A stretch of 60,000 nucleotides of DNA from Bugula neritina (GCA_964035545.1 OZ037766.1:11791722-11851721), one strand, 5' to 3'; counted from the first letter of the stretch, positions 38,251-51,086 are shown. The notes: generated by a model not told the origin, from the letters alone. Numbers and translations: made by a program.

Positions 38251-39565
38251 ACAATTATATGACGAATTGTACAAAAATGCAAAAAATGTAATTGTTTGAA
38301 AATTGTTGTTGTTTCTGCCTTCTGGGTTGATAGTTGTTTAATACTCTATTTTTTCACCTTTCTCCGCCATTTCCTGATCGGGTGGCAGTATACTCACTAT
38401 ACTCTATTGCTTACAAATAATGTTTGGAGTAAATTATTACTATAATATAATGATATTATGTGTATATGATATGAGGTGAAAGCAGACCAATTATGATAAT
38501 TTGAAAATTATGAAAATCTAGAAAATTGACAAATTTGTAGCTCAAGTCAAATTCATACTCAGGCTGTATCCATAATGAAGATGTCATATTCTATACATTA
38601 ATATACCTGAAATATTTCAACACCTTTGTGCAGTTGAAATGAAAGTTCTTAAATTAATTCAGCTATAATCTATTGTCATGCCAACAATTAACTGCAGTTA
38701 CTATGGCTGGAAAAAAAAAACAAAAAAGTCGAAATATTCTTTTACACAACATTCATTTCATGCCAATGTAGGTAGCAAATTAACATAATGACTGTAGGCT
38801 ACTTATAGAGGAAAATCTTTCATCAACTCTGTAAACATTTGTAGTTACTTCATGAACAAATATAGGAAATTCCACCCTGTTGTTTCAGCTACACGTGACT
38901 GGCCTAAAAGCAGAACACTCCTTCCTGTATTATTCAACCAATTCAAATAAATTTTATATTGTTATGAAAATCTTCAAGTTAGAGTGAGTGGTTAGATACA
39001 AACAAGTGAATTACATAGACATGATGATAGTAGTATTAATTCTTTTCTGTACATATAGTTTGATGAATAACATTCCACATATCAGCTGAATATTTGAAAC
39101 ATATATAATGTTATTCTGGTTTTGTTTTATGTTATGAAAAGCACAAACTTATGCTGTAAAAATAGATAGGACTAAAAAGTTATGAAATGCTTTATGAGCA
39201 TATAACATGCAGCAGGTGTATTCATCAGCTGTGAACCAGTAGGAGTCTGTTGAAATTAACAGAATCAAAACTGAACTGCATCTACATTGATTTAGATGTT
39301 AAGCAGACTTCATTTCACTTGAACAGTATTTTATTTTCTGAGGTCGCAATATCTATATAGGACGTATTTGCTTAGCTTTGTAAAATCATTACCCAATTTT
39401 TTTCCATTTTTTTTCTTTTTTTTCAATTTCAGTGCAATTTTATAAAAAAAACCCGAGATATACAATATTATAGTCAAAAAGAAAAATTGAAAATGTTGAG
39501 ATATAATAAAACAATTTGCTGTTATTTGTAATTATTGAATGTCTCCAAATAAGTATAAATAACAA

Positions 39566-39775
39566 TCAGAATAACACTTCTTTATCTCTGCAAAACCAAG
39601 GTGTAAACTCGAAGAAAATTAACGTAATTTTAATTCCAGTTCCATCATAATCAGAACCTCTCAATGTGTACAGATGTATCATAATAATGATGCCGCAGTT
39701 GAAATCTATATTTTCCATGCACCATAACATTACTTTTCCATCATTTAATTGTGCTTCATGTAGAAAATCTGTCAT
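39566..39775 (-). other. Antisense ORF shared by units A and D
   Basis: MTDFLHEAQLNDGKVMLWCM and then a hydrophobic stretch (CGIIIMIHLY). The homologue at 56878-57096 keeps the frame, while the copy in C (about 50220-50400) is frameshifted. It may be only duplicated neutral sequence. Confidence 0.22.
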
Positions 39776-40201
39776 TGCTAAGTAACATTACAATATCCAA
39801 CACATTATCCACACTTCTATTAATAAATATTAGTTTTTCTCTTTTGTCTGTTGGAATAATACACCTGAGACAACAAGCAGTGTATGATCTCACCCAAGTT
39901 CTTTAAGTCACTATATTGTTATATTGGTACAAGAACAAATAGAAATATTTCAACAATTATATTACAACAGATTTTAATTTTCTTTTTGATTTTTCTGGTT
40001 GTGAAACAACCTTGTAACTTTCACACCATTCTTCTACTTTAATAGATACAAAGTCCGAGTATGGGGTTTAAATACAAGGCTTAGGATATATATGTTTTGC
40101 TAACTAGATTCAACATTCTGCATCACATCAGGAGTCTTGAACTTCACTGATGCAGTCATTCACTACTTCTGCTTTTTGTTCCACTATAGTGTATCATTCA
40201 G

Positions 40202-40294
40202 ATAGTCCAAAGAGACAAAGTCTGCAAACTCTGATGAACAGTTTGACACTAGGAAGAGAGGCTCAGCTATACTTTTCAACAAAAGAAAATTCAG
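40202..40294 (+). pseudogene. PDE12 exon 4 relic, unit B
   Basis: Matches exon 4 but is 93 nt long instead of 100, with small deletions that shift the frame. Acceptor and donor dinucleotides are kept. Confidence 0.8.
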
Positions 40295-40591
40295 GTGGGT
40301 TTTTATTTCTGTCAAATAAAAGGCAAAGTTTATGACTCACGGTTGCTATAGTTTTTAGTTATAAGAAAGAGAAAACAACTTCACTGTTTTTATATTCATA
40401 CATATTTTTCACCCTAAATAATAATTAATCACTCAACTACTTGACGTAGCAAAGCTCTGCTTTCCAATTCAATACTTTTTCTAACTCATTGACATTGATA
40501 GTGCTGTATTTTCACTCCTAGTACTATAATGGAAAATATATATGTAGGCATGGTTGTACCGCAAGACCATACATGTGTTTTCTGGTTGCAG

Positions 40592-40747
40592 GTGACGGTC
40601 CTGGAGTCAGTAGATAGCCAAGCCCAACGCCTCTGTCTGTGTACTATTCACTTGTAATTTCATTCAATGGCAGAGGCTGTTAGATTGATTCAAACCGCAG
40701 TGTCTCTACGCCACATTCAGCGTATCAAAGGCCTGTACGAGCCTCAG
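40592..40747 (+). pseudogene. PDE12 exon 6 copy, unit B, with stop codon
   Basis: Full length (156 nt) with both splice sites intact, but TAC (Tyr) has become TAA at 40655-40657, inside the THLYFHP-like core. It is therefore non-functional as PDE12 coding sequence. Confidence 0.9.
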
Positions 40748-41112
40748 GTGTGTATCAATCAATCACCTGGGCACTGAATGTATAAACATGTGTTATAAAC
40801 ATTACCAACAGAAATATTTTAGCCTGCTGTGTCAAACTGCAATATATAGTATTTCTTTTAAAATTATTAGGTGCGGAATTGTCTACACAATATTGAATTT
40901 CTAAAACTGTTCATGTTTTAATAAATATACGCAGCTTCATGTTGTATTGCATTACAGTCATATCATATTAGATGTAATAGGATATTTGTTGTAATCTACT
41001 AACATTGATGCATAAACAGGTGCAAACTGTAATTAGGCCACGTATTTGAATGTCACTCAATGTTTATAAACTTTGCTAAGCACCACCAATTTTATCTACT
41101 ATACTTTTTCAG

Positions 41113-41180
41113 ATGATGTGTATAGAATGTCTGGTTTGGAGTTGCGACACACTTTGCAGTTCTCATCAGCCAATGGTTTC
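41113..41180 (+). pseudogene. PDE12 exon 8 fragment, unit B
   Basis: Starts with a normal acceptor and DDVYRMSGLELRHTLQFSSA, then breaks at TGGTTTC into downstream sequence. TGGTTTC is repeated at the junction, and the catalytic His end is lost. Confidence 0.9.
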
Positions 41181-42074
41181 TGGTTTCTGGTTGCTTTGGC
41201 GAATTATATGTAGCCTGTGAAAATAATGTCAAACTAATACTTGATTTTTAATCTATAATGCAATTTGCAGCAGCTAAAAATTTTAATGACAGATTTCTGT
41301 AAGTTTTGCAACCATTTTATATTTGTATCCATAAATGTTGATTTCCATTGTATGCGTCAGAAAATGACACAACCTCTTGAATATATATAACTGGTATATA
41401 AGCTTATTAAAAATGTATTGTTTTAAAAATAACAATACTTTCTATAGTATAATAATATACTATTAAAAAGTCTGTAGCATATTTATTTCTTGTGTAATAT
41501 AATTGCTTTGTTGGTTTTTGGCTGGCTAAAATACTATTAAATCAATTTTGAATGAACAAAATATATTGCATTATAGTGGGTAATAATTTTCTAAATTCTT
41601 GAAAAAGATGGCATCAAAGTTTATGAGAAAAAATAGGATCTGGTTTATCAACATCAACCTTTCATAGCAACTGTCACAATCCACTTCCAGATCTTCGTCG
41701 CATGTCTACAAAAAAATAAAATATGTACTGACTATGAATAATATCAATGAAAGAATAATTAAAGGAATTAGTACACTTCTATATCTGGCATCAACTTATT
41801 TTCTGAGCTAAAATTTTAAACACTTATAACACTTTTTAACCAAGTAAAGTAAAGTTGTGAGTTAATTTTTGCATCATTTATACGTTTTCAATTTCAAAAA
41901 AGCAAAGCTAATTACAAATCATTAGCTTAAAAATCTAATTTAATGCTCTTTTCCATGAATTTGTAGTTTAGTAGAATGTCTATTTATTTTTTTCATCACT
42001 TTCAACACTTTTTTTCAATTCTATATAATTATTAAAATATATTTTAATTCTGTTAAAGTATTGCAAAAACCTAC

Positions 42075-42350
42075 CAAGCTGTGAACATGTCCATTCAAAC
42101 TATTCAAAAGTATTTTTTGGTGTTTAGCTTTGGTTGTCTGGTGAAGACATGACTCAGAGTTACAGCACAAAACATTCTCTTCCCCGTCAAAACATTCTTC
42201 ATAGTGTCGGTCTGGGAAAAGCTTGCCCATCTTGATATCACGATAATGTGTTTGTTGACAGTATTTAAACAACTTGTGCATCTGATGAAATGCAATGAGT
42301 TTGTGATTCTCCTGCTGTACTTCTGGCTTTATATAGCAAATCTGGGCCAA
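42075..42350 (-). CDS. Antisense exon-like block h1, unit B, intact
   Basis: Open for over 90 codons to the donor CTTG|GTAGGT, with FPDRHYEECFDGEENV then LCCNSESCLHQTTKAKHQ. The start is unclear: the frame opens without an ATG at its left end, so the block either begins at an inner Met or is an internal exon. Joined to h2 (41705-41659) the frame continues into TCDEDLEVDCDSCYE. I do not recognise the protein; the Cys/His pattern could bind zinc. Confidence 0.42.
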
Positions 42351-43998
42351 CCTCAGTAGTAATTAAATATGCAACTTATCCAATAACCTGTCAATCAAGT
42401 ACTCTCCCTTGACTGTCCATGCACCGCTCTGATGAACAGTTAGGTAGGCAGGTCTATGGATATGGTAATTTGCTGTCATTCTATTTAAAATAATCTAAAA
42501 TAAACATCCAATAGTGGTGTCAGAAGAGCGGAAAAAACAATTTGAAGCATGTGATGTGAAGCTTCATTGCACTTTGGCAATACAAATACATTGGTTTTTA
42601 TATTGCACAATTAAGCTCAAACTGCTTGGTGCAAAAATTAGTTCAGATTTCCCAACAAGTTTATGTAATGTGAAATTGTTAAACATGATTATAGAGCAAA
42701 CAATTGTGATGACTTCTTTATCAAAGCAACAGCAACACAATAGTAGCAGTATGATTATGCAAAATAATGATCAGTCATTGTGTTAATTGTCTTCCACTTT
42801 GACAGAAAAAAAATTAGTCAAGCTCTAGCTTCGACATATGTATATATATATATATTTTGTTTACACAAGTGGGTTAAAAAGCCCCCCACAAAATAAACTG
42901 TCAGGTTCCCATTTTATATTAACTGGCTAATATTGGATGTTTTATAGCTTTGGAATATTTTAAGGTTGAAGTTGAAATTGAAATCATTTGCTTAGTAGGA
43001 TATAGCTATAGATTTGAAAACATCACAATTAATAAGTTTTCTAATTGTTAAGTACTCATCATTTGTTTATGAATTGCTAAAACCAACATCGTTCTTTTTT
43101 GTCCAGTTTTACGCTATGTTTTATTAATGTTTTTTAAAAAAAGTAAATGAAGTATAGGCAATAATTATTCACGTAAGCGCAACCCATGTGACAACTAACA
43201 AGAGGTACATGATAATTGGACCATGTGTGCAAAAGCATGACGATTAGAACACTATCTGTGTAAAAGCTCTGAGTCTGTAGTGGTAAAACATCACGTGGCT
43301 GTTAGTTTAGACGCTGCACGTGTCAGTTGCTACTCTTGCATAACAAATGAGGTGTCAGACAATTATATGACGAATTGTACAAAAATGCAAAAAATGTAAT
43401 TGTTTGAAAATTGTTGTTGTTTCTGCCTTCTGGGTTGATAGTTGTTTAATACTCTATTTTTTCACCTTTCTCCGCCATTTCCTGATCGGGTGGCAGTATA
43501 CTCACTATACTCTATTGCTTACAAATAATGTTTGGAGTAAATTATTACTATAATATAATGATATTATGTGTATATGATATGAGGTGAAAGCAGACCAATT
43601 ATGATAATTTGAAAATTATGAAAATCTAGAAAATTGACAAATTTGTAGCTCAAGTCAAGTTCATACTCAGGCTGTATCCATGATGAGGATGTCATATTCT
43701 ATACATTGATATCTGATAAACTATTCCGCCAACACCTTTGTGCAGTTGAAACAAAAATTCTTAAATTAATTCAGCTATAATCTGGTGTCATGCCAACAAT
43801 TAACTTCAGTTACTGTGGCTGGAAAAAAAAACAAAAGAAGTCGAAATATTCCTTTTCACAACATTCATTTCATGCCAATGTAGGTAGCAAATTTACATAA
43901 TGACATCAACTAGAGGAAAATTTGCATCAACTCTGTAAATATTTGTAGTTACTTCATGAACAAATATAGGAAATCCCACCCTGTTGTTTTAGCTACAT

Positions 43999-44190
43999 GT
44001 GACTGGTCTAAAAGTAGAACACTCCTTCCTGTATTATTCAACCAATTCAAATAAATTTCATTCTGTTATGAAAATCTTCAAGCTAGACCGAATGGTTAGA
44101 TACAAACAAGTCAATTACATAGACATGATTGTAATAGTATTTATTTTTTACTGTACATATCAGTATAAAGTTTTGCAAAATGTTGTTTAG
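43999..44190 (+). other. Small plus-strand ORF shared by units B, C and D
   Basis: LKVEHSFLYYS... to MVRYKQVNYIDM and a hydrophobic end. Copies at 49481-49672 and 56156-56344 are open; the unit A copy (about 38890) has an in-frame TGA. It follows a TTTTAG/TTTCAG acceptor-like site. Function unknown. Confidence 0.22.
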
Positions 44191-44866
44191 CAACATAAAA
44201 ATAATGCCGATGCACAACATACTTTGCATTTGTTTAGTATCTCGTAATCCGACATAAAAAATCAAAACCAATAATAAGCAACATCTATATAGGATGTATT
44301 TGCTTAGCTTTGTAAAATCATTACTCAGTTTTCCCCAATTTCTTTCTCTTTTTTCAATTTCAGTGCTACTACGAGTATATAAGTATTACTATATTACTAT
44401 ATAAGTATTACTATATTACTGCACAAGTATTATTATATTACTGCACATATATTACTATCTTGATATATAAATATTACTATGTAACAAGTATTGCTACATT
44501 TTTCAATATAAATAATTCATCTTTGAGTTAACTGTGACATGCTCCAGATATTTGGTAATAAATAAGCATGGACCTTCTCAAACTGCAACCAATAGTATTT
44601 CTTTCAATATCATTAGTTGTGAAGTTGTCTATACAGTATTGAAGTTTTAAAATTATTCATGTTTTAGTAGATATACGGGGCTTCATGATATATATTGCAT
44701 TGCAATTATATCATATTAGATATAATAGGACAGTTTACATTTGTAATCTACTGACATTGATGCATAAACAGGTGCAAACTGTAATTATAGGCCGCATATT
44801 TAGATGTCACTCAATGTTCATAAACTTTGTAATGCACCACAACTTTTATCTATCATGCTTTTTCAG

Positions 44867-45120
44867 ATGATGTGTATAAAGCGTTTGGTTTGGAGTTGCG
44901 ACACGCTTTGCAGTTCTCATCAGCCAGTGGTTTCCCTCAGTTTACAAATTATGTGCCAGCATTTAAAGAATGCATAGACTACATATTCTACGAGACAGAG
45001 CATATCTGTGTAGAGTTCGTAGTACCCATGCTGTTTGAAGCTCAATTAGATGGAAGCCTTCCTAATGAAAACTTTCCTTCTGATCATATTCCCCTCATCT
45101 GTGACTTTTCTTGGAAATAG
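44867..45120 (+). pseudogene. PDE12 exon 8 copy, unit C, fully open
   Basis: Same length as the real exon (254 nt), with acceptor, frame, stop codon and SDHIPL all kept. Replacements include MSG to AFG, PSED to LFEA and GG to DG. No upstream exons in this unit, so it is not a gene by itself; it could only be used as an alternative last exon. Confidence 0.85.
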
Positions 45121-45339
45121 TTATGTTTGCAAATCTCTATGTTTATGTAACTTGGAGTATAACTCAAAGTTAAACAGCTAATCTCTCGTTTATCAAAATT
45201 AAAACTTTATTACCTTCCAAGCACTAATTATAATAAGGTTGCTTTTCTTTTTGTAAGCATTCCTTGCCATATATTGTAGTGTTTTAAATGAGTATTATGG
45301 AAATTAGTTATATACATTAGGAAATCATTAAAAAAATAG

Positions 45340-45385
45340 ATGCATAGACTACATATTCCTCTCAACTGTAACTTCTCTTGGGAGT
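45340..45385 (+). pseudogene. Second exon 8 relic, unit C
   Basis: GCATAGACTACATATTC is joined directly to CTCTCAACTGTAACTTCTC, which skips the middle of the exon. A second A/D-type 3' UTR follows it. Confidence 0.75.
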
Positions 45386-47154
45386 AGTTATGTTTGCAAA
45401 TATTTAACTATTTATGTAACTTGAAGTATAACTCAAAATTGAACAGCTAATCTCTCGTATGTCAAAATACAATTCCATTTACTTTTTATATACTAAATAT
45501 GAGGTTGTGTTTTTGTAAGTGTTCCTTGCCATGTTGTTGTGTTTTAAATGAGCATTAGCGGAATTAGTTATATACATTAAGATATCATCAAAACATGAGG
45601 TTAGATTTACCATCTTTTAAAACAATAGGCTTAGGCAATACCAAGTTAAACTATGTAACTTTATTCATATTTTTTTGGTGTTTTTTTAAACCAGAGGTGT
45701 TTAGAGTTGTAGGCTCATTTGGTTGCCTAAGAGAAGCAATTACAAACTTTTTACATTATTGAAGTTTTGCAATAGTTTGTCATTTAATGTACATGTAATG
45801 ATTTATCCCAACAGTCAAGTTGCTTTTTCATGATGCACAGAAGTATTTTTCAATATGTTCTTGTTGTATTATGAATTTTTACTTCAATTTTTTTTATTTC
45901 TTTCTAAATTAAGCATTATCTTTATAAAAACACAAAAATCGAATTAAATATAAATTAATTTTTCCTTCTAGATAAAAATTTAAGTACGTCAATTTACTGG
46001 CTAATAAAAATGTTTGAAAAGTTTTATAATTATGTTGAGTGAGTAATGGAGTGGGTAGGGAAAATATGTAATCAGGTTGGTTGGTATTGTAGAATAGTTC
46101 ATTTTTTATTGGAGTTTAAAATTAATGGTACCCACCACTTGTGTTGCAGGCAGTTTTCGATGTAATATTAACAATTATTGACAATGATAAAATAATAATA
46201 ATATTAATAATATATGACTTATAATTCTATCATATTTTAGTGTTCTTTATGTTCTGTTGGGAACATAGAAAGCCTCTATGCTGGTTTAATGATTTCCCCT
46301 CTTTGCTGCTTTTAACCCTTAAAAGGTAAGAGTTAGCATCGTAATCACAGTCAACCAACAAAAGAAACAATTGTTGATTAAATTACCTGGTAAATTAAAC
46401 ATCATAAAATTAAGCAAAAATGTCAATAACCTTATAACAAAAACAGACCATATTATTATAATTTAAAAACTATCTAATGCAAATATATCATAGCACTTTA
46501 TTGATATTGTTAAATTAATTTAAAAATTGTTCAACCATTTTTGGGGATTGTATACTACAGTAGCAACTCTTGTAGAACTACATGTATAGATGACTATATT
46601 ATTGTTGTGTAAATAATTTTTGGTAGTATTAAATGTGCAACGATTTTTCACCAAATAAATAGGTCAACTGTAAGTACAAAAAAAACAGATTTACTTATCA
46701 TGTAATACTTTATCAGTTGTCTTCAACTAATGTTTGTGAAAGGCTGTAACCGTTTTCTATTATCAACAATTAATAGTATTTTAGCTTAACTGTATGTCAA
46801 ATGTATACCTCAAAATTACAATTAGACATGTTGCTTTGGCGAATTATATGTAGCCTGTGAAAATAATGTCAAACTAATACTTGATTTTTAATTTATAATG
46901 CAATTTGCAGCAGCTAAAAATTCTAACGACAGATTTCTATAAATTTTGCAACCATTTTATATTTGTATCCACAAATGTTAAATTCAATAGCATGTTTCAG
47001 AAAGTGACACAACCTCTTGAATGTATATAACTGGTATAGGCTTATTAAAAATGCATAGTTTTAAAAATAACAGTACTTTTTATATAGTATAATATACTAT
47101 TAAAAAAGTCTGTAGCATATGTATTTCTTGTACAATTCTTTTCTATTTTAATCT

Positions 47155-47503
47155 ATTCTGTTCTGCTCCGCTCTGCTCCGCTCTGCTCCGCTCTGCTCCG
47201 CTCTGCTCCGCTCTGCTCCGCTCTGCTCCGCTCTGCTCCGCTCTGCTCCGCTCTGCTCCGCTCTGCTCCGCTCTGCTCCGCTCTGCTCCGCTCTGCTCCG
47301 CTCTGCTCCGCTCTGCTCCGCTCTGCTCCGCTCTGCTCCGCTCTGCTCCGCTCTGCTCCGCTCTGCTCCGCTCTGCTCCGCTCTGCTCCGCTCTGCTCCG
47401 CTCTGCTCCGCTCTGCTCCGCTCTGCTCCGCTCTGCTCCGCTCTGCTCCGCTCTGCTCCGCTCTGCTCCGCTCTGCTCCGCTCCGCTCCGCTCTGCTCTG
47501 CTC
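47155..47503. repeat. 10-bp minisatellite CTCTGCTCCG, over 30 copies
   Basis: Thirty-one or more perfect consecutive copies (47171-47480), with variants only at the edges. It is the most GC-rich feature of the array and creates a spurious AERSRAEQSG-repeat ORF on the minus strand. The flanks (about 47017-47135 and 47503-47625) are direct duplicates of each other and are single-copy in units A and B. Confidence 0.97.
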
Positions 47504-48081
47504 TTGAATACATATAACTGGTATAAGCTTGTTAAAAGTGTATATTTTTAAAAATAAAAATACTTTCTATAGTATAATAATATACTATTAAAAAGTCTGT
47601 AGCATATTTATTTCTTGTGTAATATAATTATTGCTTTGTTGGTTTTTGGCTGGCTAAAATACTATTAAATCAATTTTGAATGAACAAAATATATTGCATT
47701 ATAGTGTGTAATAATTTTCTAAATTGTGGAAGAAGATGGCATCAAAATTTATTAGAAAAAAAAACAGAATTTGGTTTGTCAACATCCACTTTTCATAGCA
47801 ACTGTCACAATCCACTTCCAAATCTTCGTCGCGTGCAAAAAATTAAAATATGCACTGGCTATATAAATAATTTCAATGAAAGAATTGATAAAGTAATTAT
47901 AGTATTCTTCTATATCTAGCATCAATTTATTTTATGAGCTAAGATTTTAAACACTTGTAGCACTTTTTAACCAGTAAAGCAAAATTTTGAGCTAATTTTT
48001 GCATCTCTTATTGGTTTTCAATTTTAATTCTATATAATTATCAAAATATATTTTGAGTCTGTTAGTATTGCAAAAACCTAC

Positions 48082-48347
48082 CAAGCCGTGAACATGTTCA
48101 TTTGAACTATTCATAAGTATTCTTTGGTGTTTAGCTTCAGTCGTTTGGTGAAAACATGACTCAGAGTTACAGCACAAAATAATCTCTTCCTCGTAAAAGC
48201 ATTCTTCATAGTGTCGGTCTGGCAAAAATTTGCCCATCTTGATATCTCGAAAATGTATTTGTTGACAGTATTTAAACAACTTGTGGATCTGATGAAATGC
48301 AATGAGGTTTGTGATTCTCCTGCTGTATTTCTGGCTTTATATAGCAA
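48082..48347 (-). pseudogene. Antisense exon-like block h1, unit C
   Basis: MGKFLPDRHYEECFYEEEII then LCCNSESCFHQ remain, and the donor is kept. Its partner h2 has lost the acceptor AG (the TCTAC present in the other copies is missing), so this copy cannot splice in the same way. Confidence 0.38.
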
Positions 48348-50552
48348 ATCTGGGCCAACCTCAGCCGTAATTAAATATGGAACTTATTCAACAACCTGTC
48401 AGGCAAGTACTCTCCCTTGACTGTCCACGCACTGCTCTGATGAACAGTTAGGTGGGCAGGTCTATGGTCTATTTCAATAATCTAAAATAAACACCTAATA
48501 GTGGTGTCAGAAGAGCAGAAAAACAATTTGAAACATGTGATGTGAAGCTTCATTGCACATGGGCAATACAAATACAGTGGTTTTTGTATTGCTCAAAGCT
48601 CAAACTGCTTTGTGTAAAAATTAGTTCAGATTTCACAACAAGTTTATGTAATGTGAAATTGTTAAACATGATTATAGAGCAAACAATTGTGATGACTTCT
48701 TTATCAAAGCTGCAGCAACATTATACTAGCATTAATTATACAAATTATGAAGCAAAATGATCAGTCATTGTGTTAATTATCTTTCACTTTGACAGAAAAA
48801 ACATTAGTTAAGCTCTAGCTCCCATATACGTACATATGTATTGTGTTCACACAAGTGGGTTAAAATAGCTCGCACAAAATGAACTGTCAGGTTATCATTT
48901 CATATTAACTCGCTACTATTGAATTCTTTATAGCTCTGCAATATTTTAAGGTTTAAGTTGAAATGTAGGAGATGTAATTGTTTAAGAATTGTTGTTTCTG
49001 GGTTGATACTCGTTCAATACTCACTATACTATTGCTTACAAATAATGTTTTGAGTAAATTATCACTATATAATGATATTATGCATATGAGGTGAAAGCAG
49101 ACCAATTAGGATAATGCAAATTAAAAAATTCTAGAAAATTGACAAATTTGTAGCTCAAGTCAAATTCATACTCAGGCTGTATCCATATTGAAGATGTCAT
49201 ATTCTATACATTAATATACCTGAAATATTTCAACACCTTTGTACAGTTATAATGAAAGTTCTTAAATTAATTCAGCTATAATCTAGTGTCATGCCAACAA
49301 TTAACTGCAGTTGCTATGGCTGGAAAAAAAAACCAAAAAAAGTCAAAATATTCTTTTACACAACATTCATTTCATGCCAATGTGGATAGCAAATTACCAT
49401 AATGACTGTACTTAGAGGAAAAATTTGCATTAACTCTGTAAATATTTCCAGTTACTTCATGAACAAATATAGGAAATCCCATGACCCTGTTGTTTCAGCT
49501 ACATGTGACTGGCCTAAAAGTAGAACACTCCTTCCTGTATTATTCATCCAAATCAAATAGATTACATATGAACATCTTCAAGCTAGACCAAATGGTTAGA
49601 TACAAACAAGTGAATTACATTGCCATGATTTTAATAGTATTTATTTTTTACTGTACATATAGTTTTGATTAAAAACATTTAACTTATCAGCAGAATATTT
49701 GAAACATATGTGATGGTAATTTGGTTATGTATTATGTTATGAAAAGCACAAACATATGCCGTAAAAATAGATGAAAGTGAAAATTTATAAAATATTTTAT
49801 GAGCATATAACATACAGCAGGTGTATTCATTAGCTGTGAATCAGTAGGAGTTTGTTAAAATTAACAGAATCAAAACTGAACTGCATCTACATTGATTTAA
49901 ATGTTGAGTAGACTTCATTTCACTTGAACAGTATTTTATTTTCTGAGGTCTCAGCATCTATATAGGACGTATTTGCTTAGCTTTGTAAAATAGTTACTCA
50001 TTTTTTTTCAATTTCTTCCTCTTTTTCAATTTCAGTGCAATGGTATGAATAGAATCGGTATATACAATACAGGTTATACATTCAAATAGAAAAATTGAAA
50101 ATGTTGAGATATAATAAAACAATTTGCTGTTATTTGTAATTATATAGCTGATGTCTGTAAATAAGTATAAATAACAATCAGAATAACACTTCTTTATCTC
50201 TGGAAGAAAGATTAAATGGTAATTTCAAAGAAAATCATTGTAACTTTAATTCCAATTTCATCATAATCAGAACCCATGAATATGTACATGCAGATGTATT
50301 ATAATAATGATGCCAAAGTCAGAACCATATTTTCCATGCACCATAACATCACTTTTCAATTGTGCTTCACGTGGAAGAAGTCTGTCATTGCTGCGTAACA
50401 TTAAATATCCAAAACATTATCCACACTTCTATTTGTAAATATTCGTTCTTCTCTCTTAACTGTTGGAATTTTATACCTAAGACAACAAGAAGTGTAGATC
50501 TTACCCAAGTTCTTTCAAGTCATTGTTATATCAGTACAAGAATAAATAATAA

Positions 50553-50677
50553 TGTATTGTATTGTATTGTGTTGTGTTGTGTTGTGTTGTGTTGTGTTGT
50601 GTTGTATTGTATTGTATTGTATTGTATTGTACTGTACTGTACTGTACTGTACTGTACTGTATTGTATTGTATTGTAT
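50553..50677. repeat. Pentanucleotide array in variant blocks
   Basis: Consecutive blocks of TTGTA, TTGTG, TTGTA, CTGTA and TTGTA units. It lies at the start of unit D, between the intron-3 and intron-7 segments. Confidence 0.95.
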
Positions 50678-51086
50678 ACACGGGTGTTACTATACTGCTA
50701 TATAAATATTACTAGGTAACAAGTATTACTATAATTGTTCCATATGATTCACCTTTGAGTTAACTGTGACATGCTCTAGATATTTGGTAACAAATAAGCA
50801 TAGACCTTCTTAAACTGCAACATAATATATTATTTACTTTTAAATTATTAGACGTGGAGTTGTCTACACAGTAATAAAGTTGTAAAATTGTTCATTGCGG
50901 CTTCATGTCATACTGCATTACAATCATAACATAATATTAGATATAATATGATATGCTACAGTTGTAATCTACTAACATTGATGCATAAGCATGTGTGAAT
51001 TGTAGTTAAGCCACACATTTTGATGTCACTCAATGTTCATAAACGGTGTAATGTGCTGCAAGTTTTATCTACTGTATTTTTTTCAG

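Larger units (their letters stand above)
32694..39847. repeat. Tandem unit A (parent unit)
   Basis: The unit starts inside PDE12 intron 3 (GTTGGAATTTTACACCTGAG) and runs through exons 4-8 and about 5 kb downstream. At 39848 the intron-3 sequence begins again as GTTGGAATAATACACCTGAG. The functional exons lie here. Confidence 0.9.
39848..44363. repeat. Tandem unit B
   Basis: Homologous to unit A with three rearrangements. Exon 5 is replaced by unrelated sequence (40326-40560). Exon 8 is cut after about 70 bp, and the break joins the equivalent of 36078, a deletion of about 1.6 kb. The right end stops short and fuses to intron-7 repeats of unit C. Bases 44160-44280 are also unlike unit A. Confidence 0.88.
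44364..50458. repeat. Tandem unit C
   Basis: Starts inside intron 7, so it lacks exons 4-7. It keeps a full exon 8 copy (44867-45120) plus a second, internally deleted exon 8 relic near 45340-45385. It also holds the 10-bp minisatellite and lacks the CACGTG block. Confidence 0.88.

Noticed and set aside
42514-42786. 90-residue plus-strand ORF conserved in units A-D
   Set aside because: Composition is not protein-like and copies in C and D carry indels. It opens on GTG, and conservation there is explained by recent A-B homogenisation.
47155-47503. CRISPR array
   Set aside because: Repeats are contiguous 10-bp units with no spacers, in a eukaryotic genome.
47148-47513. 121-residue minus-strand ORF of repeated AERSRAEQSG
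   Set aside because: Entirely the translation of the CTCTGCTCCG minisatellite, with no splice or start context; absent from the other tandem units.
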